Source: CADEEN01 sp963840805 (GTDB lineage Bacteria; Pseudomonadota; Gammaproteobacteria; Burkholderiales; Burkholderiaceae_C). From it: a stretch of 64,000 bases of DNA. Both the position numbers and the translations under genes were made by a program. The DNA lies in NCBI GenBank assembly GCA_963840805.1, contig CAWJAJ010000011.1, positions 558,001 through 622,000 of the forward strand. The letters are read 5' to 3'. The notes under the pieces were generated by a model that searched no databases, was not told the origin of the DNA, and was given only the letters and a program-made list of their open reading frames with translations. Positions 62,816 through 64,000 of this stretch are shown here, one piece after another (position 1 is the stretch's first letter; each line of letters begins with the position of its first letter).

Positions 62816-63675
62816 TGCAGCCGCCGCCCGGCCCGCCGCAGCTCGGTGAGGCGCGCGCCAAGCGCTTGCGCGTCGTCAGCGCTGGCGCGGTTCTCGAGGT
62901 AGGCACTGAGGTCGACGGCGGCCGCGGCATGGTCCCCCAGCTCGGCGAGCACCAGGGCGCGGTCGCGGCGCTCGTCCCATGCGTCGGGCAACAACACGAT
63001 CAGCCGGTGCTGCACGGCAAGCAAGCGCGGCCAGTCTTCTGCCGTGCGATGGATCTCTTTGAGATTGCGCAACATGCGCGCCAGCACGTCGCGCCCACTC
63101 GCGGCCTGCAGGAACAGGCCCAGCGGTGCCTCGAACTCGCCGGTCAGCCCCTGACGATGGCGGTAGGGCATCAGGCGCTCCTCGAGCGTCTCGCGCGACA
63201 AGGACTGGCCCGTGAATGGATCGATGACCACCTCGCCCTGCGGCATCTTCAGCTTGACCAGGAAGTGGCCCGGAAACGAGACCGGCCGTGCGTCGAGGCC
63301 GATCTGCTGCGCGATCTCGATGTAGAGCAACGCCAGAGAGATCGGGATGCCGCGACGTGATGCCAGTACGCGGTGCAGGTAGCTGTTGTCCGGGTCGTAG
63401 TAGTCATTCACGTTGCCGGCGAAACCCAGCTCCTGAAAGAAGTAGCGGTTCAGGTAGCGCAGTCGCTGCAAAGCACCGGTGTCGGCCGCGATGCGCTGCT
63501 TGAGCTTGACCGCCAGGGCGTCGATCTGCGCCAGCACGGTCTGTACATCGAGCGCCGGATCGTCGTCCTGTGCAATGGCGATGGCGGCTTCGAGTTGCGA
63601 GAAGTGTCGGTCGTCGGCGACCAGGGTCGCGAAGTAATCCAGCACCGTGGGCGCCTCGAAGCGCAGCGAGCTCAT
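62812..63675 (-). CDS. SirB1-family transglutaminase-like protein with TPR-like C-terminus
   Basis: 287 residues. N-terminal transglutaminase-like half with NVNDYYDPDNSYLHRVLASR, RRGIPISLALLYIEIAQ and FPGHFLVKL, matching SirB1. The C-terminal third has paired helices resembling TPRs (WPRLLAVQHRLIVLLPDAWD, RALVLAELGDHAAAAVDL). Molecular role undefined. Confidence 0.88.
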   Translation of the reverse strand: MSSLRFEAPTVLDYFATLVADDRHFSQLEAAIAIAQDDDPALDVQTVLAQIDALAVKLKQRIAADTGALQRLRYLNRYFFQELGFAGNVNDYYDPDNSYLHRVLASRRGIPISLALLYIEIAQQIGLDARPVSFPGHFLVKLKMPQGEVVIDPFTGQSLSRETLEERLMPYRHRQGLTGEFEAPLGLFLQAASGRDVLARMLRNLKEIHRTAEDWPRLLAVQHRLIVLLPDAWDERRDRALVLAELGDHAAAAVDLSAYLENRASADDAQALGARLTELRRAGRRLH

Positions 63676-63690
63676 GTGCTTCAGTGTAGG

Positions 63691-64000
63691 TCAGCCGTGG
63701 CGCATGAACTGCCGCGGCCGCATGCCGCACAGCGCGAGCAGCGCGAAGTACAACAGCGCCGCGCCGGCCAGCACCGCCGTCAGCACCACGATGCGCCAGC
63801 CCCAGCGCGGGGCCAAGGCGATCCAGTCGATGCGCCAGGCTGCCCAGCCCAGCCAGGCCGTCAGCACCGCCGTGGCCAGCGCCAGGCGCGCGATGAAGCC
63901 ACCCCATCCCGGCGACGGCGTGTAGTGGCCGCCGCGGCGCAGGCCGATGAGCAGGCAGCCCGCATTGACCAGCGCCCCGAGTCCGATCGACAAGGCCAAG
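63691..64000 (-). CDS. murJ: Lipid II flippase MurJ, C-terminal part (5' end beyond window)
   Basis: 103 residues of the C-terminus are visible. They contain about three membrane helices: LALSIGLGALVNAGCLLIGL, then LALATAVLTAWLGWAAWRID and VVLTAVLAGAALLYFALLAL. The pattern matches the end of MviN/MurJ. The frame runs off the window edge at 64000, so the start is not seen. MurJ moves lipid II across the inner membrane. Confidence 0.8.
   Translation of the reverse strand, partial: LALSIGLGALVNAGCLLIGLRRGGHYTPSPGWGGFIARLALATAVLTAWLGWAAWRIDWIALAPRWGWRIVVLTAVLAGAALLYFALLALCGMRPRQFMRHG

Overview
The window is high-GC bacterial chromosome with densely packed genes on both strands. Gene content (FdsGBA-type formate dehydrogenase, Entner-Doudoroff edd-eda, a small Trp-rich TIGR04438 protein, rpsP-rimM-trmD-rplS, Ton/Exb genes, tRNA-Val(CAC) and tRNA-Ala(CGC)) points to a betaproteobacterium, most likely Burkholderiales of the Rubrivivax/Leptothrix/Methylibium kind. 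That placement is inference. No transposase, integrase, phage gene, CRISPR array or rRNA was seen.

Layout. 1-2.3 kb: end of a TctA-type transporter and a kinase-like/BON protein. 2.4-13 kb: an oxalate-catabolism locus. A Crp/Fnr regulator diverges from oxc, frc, an ADP-forming acyl-CoA synthetase, a fused FdsG-FdsB and FdsA. Together they would take oxalate through oxalyl-CoA and formyl-CoA to formate, CO2 and NADH. A perfect FNR-type box lies between the regulator and oxc. 13-16.1 kb: TerC, two universal stress proteins and an SLC13/NhaD-like transporter. 16.3-20.4 kb: a PanE / tandem FAH / small unknown gene operon opposite a CbbR-like LysR, with a perfect palindrome between them. 20.4-25.8 kb: tRNA-Val, dnaQ, lgt, LysR, ilvD, a Trp-rich protein and cytochrome c. 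25.8-31.2 kb: a membrane protein, then an operon of rubrerythrin, an Fe-S oxidoreductase, DUF3501 and an aldo/keto reductase, an alpha/beta hydrolase and tRNA-Ala. 31.3-40.9 kb: a dehalogenase-like hydrolase, TonB-ExbB-ExbD-ExbD-TPR, and several small metabolic enzymes. 40.9-46.1 kb: eda-edd with an operator-like repeat, ChaC, a MocA-like transferase, pdxH and msrA. 46.3-64 kb: housekeeping genes (RNA helicase, orn, M48 protease, phhB, rsgA, the rpsP operon, pit-DUF47, folK-pcnB-HAD-hda-perM-sirB1 and the end of murJ).

Sixteen apparent frame-breaking indels lie between positions 1586 and about 21676, mostly single-base insertions. I found none in the remaining 42 kb. One of them breaks lgt, which is normally essential, so sequence or assembly error is the likeliest cause. 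Genes carrying them are given as one CDS with the lesion position stated.
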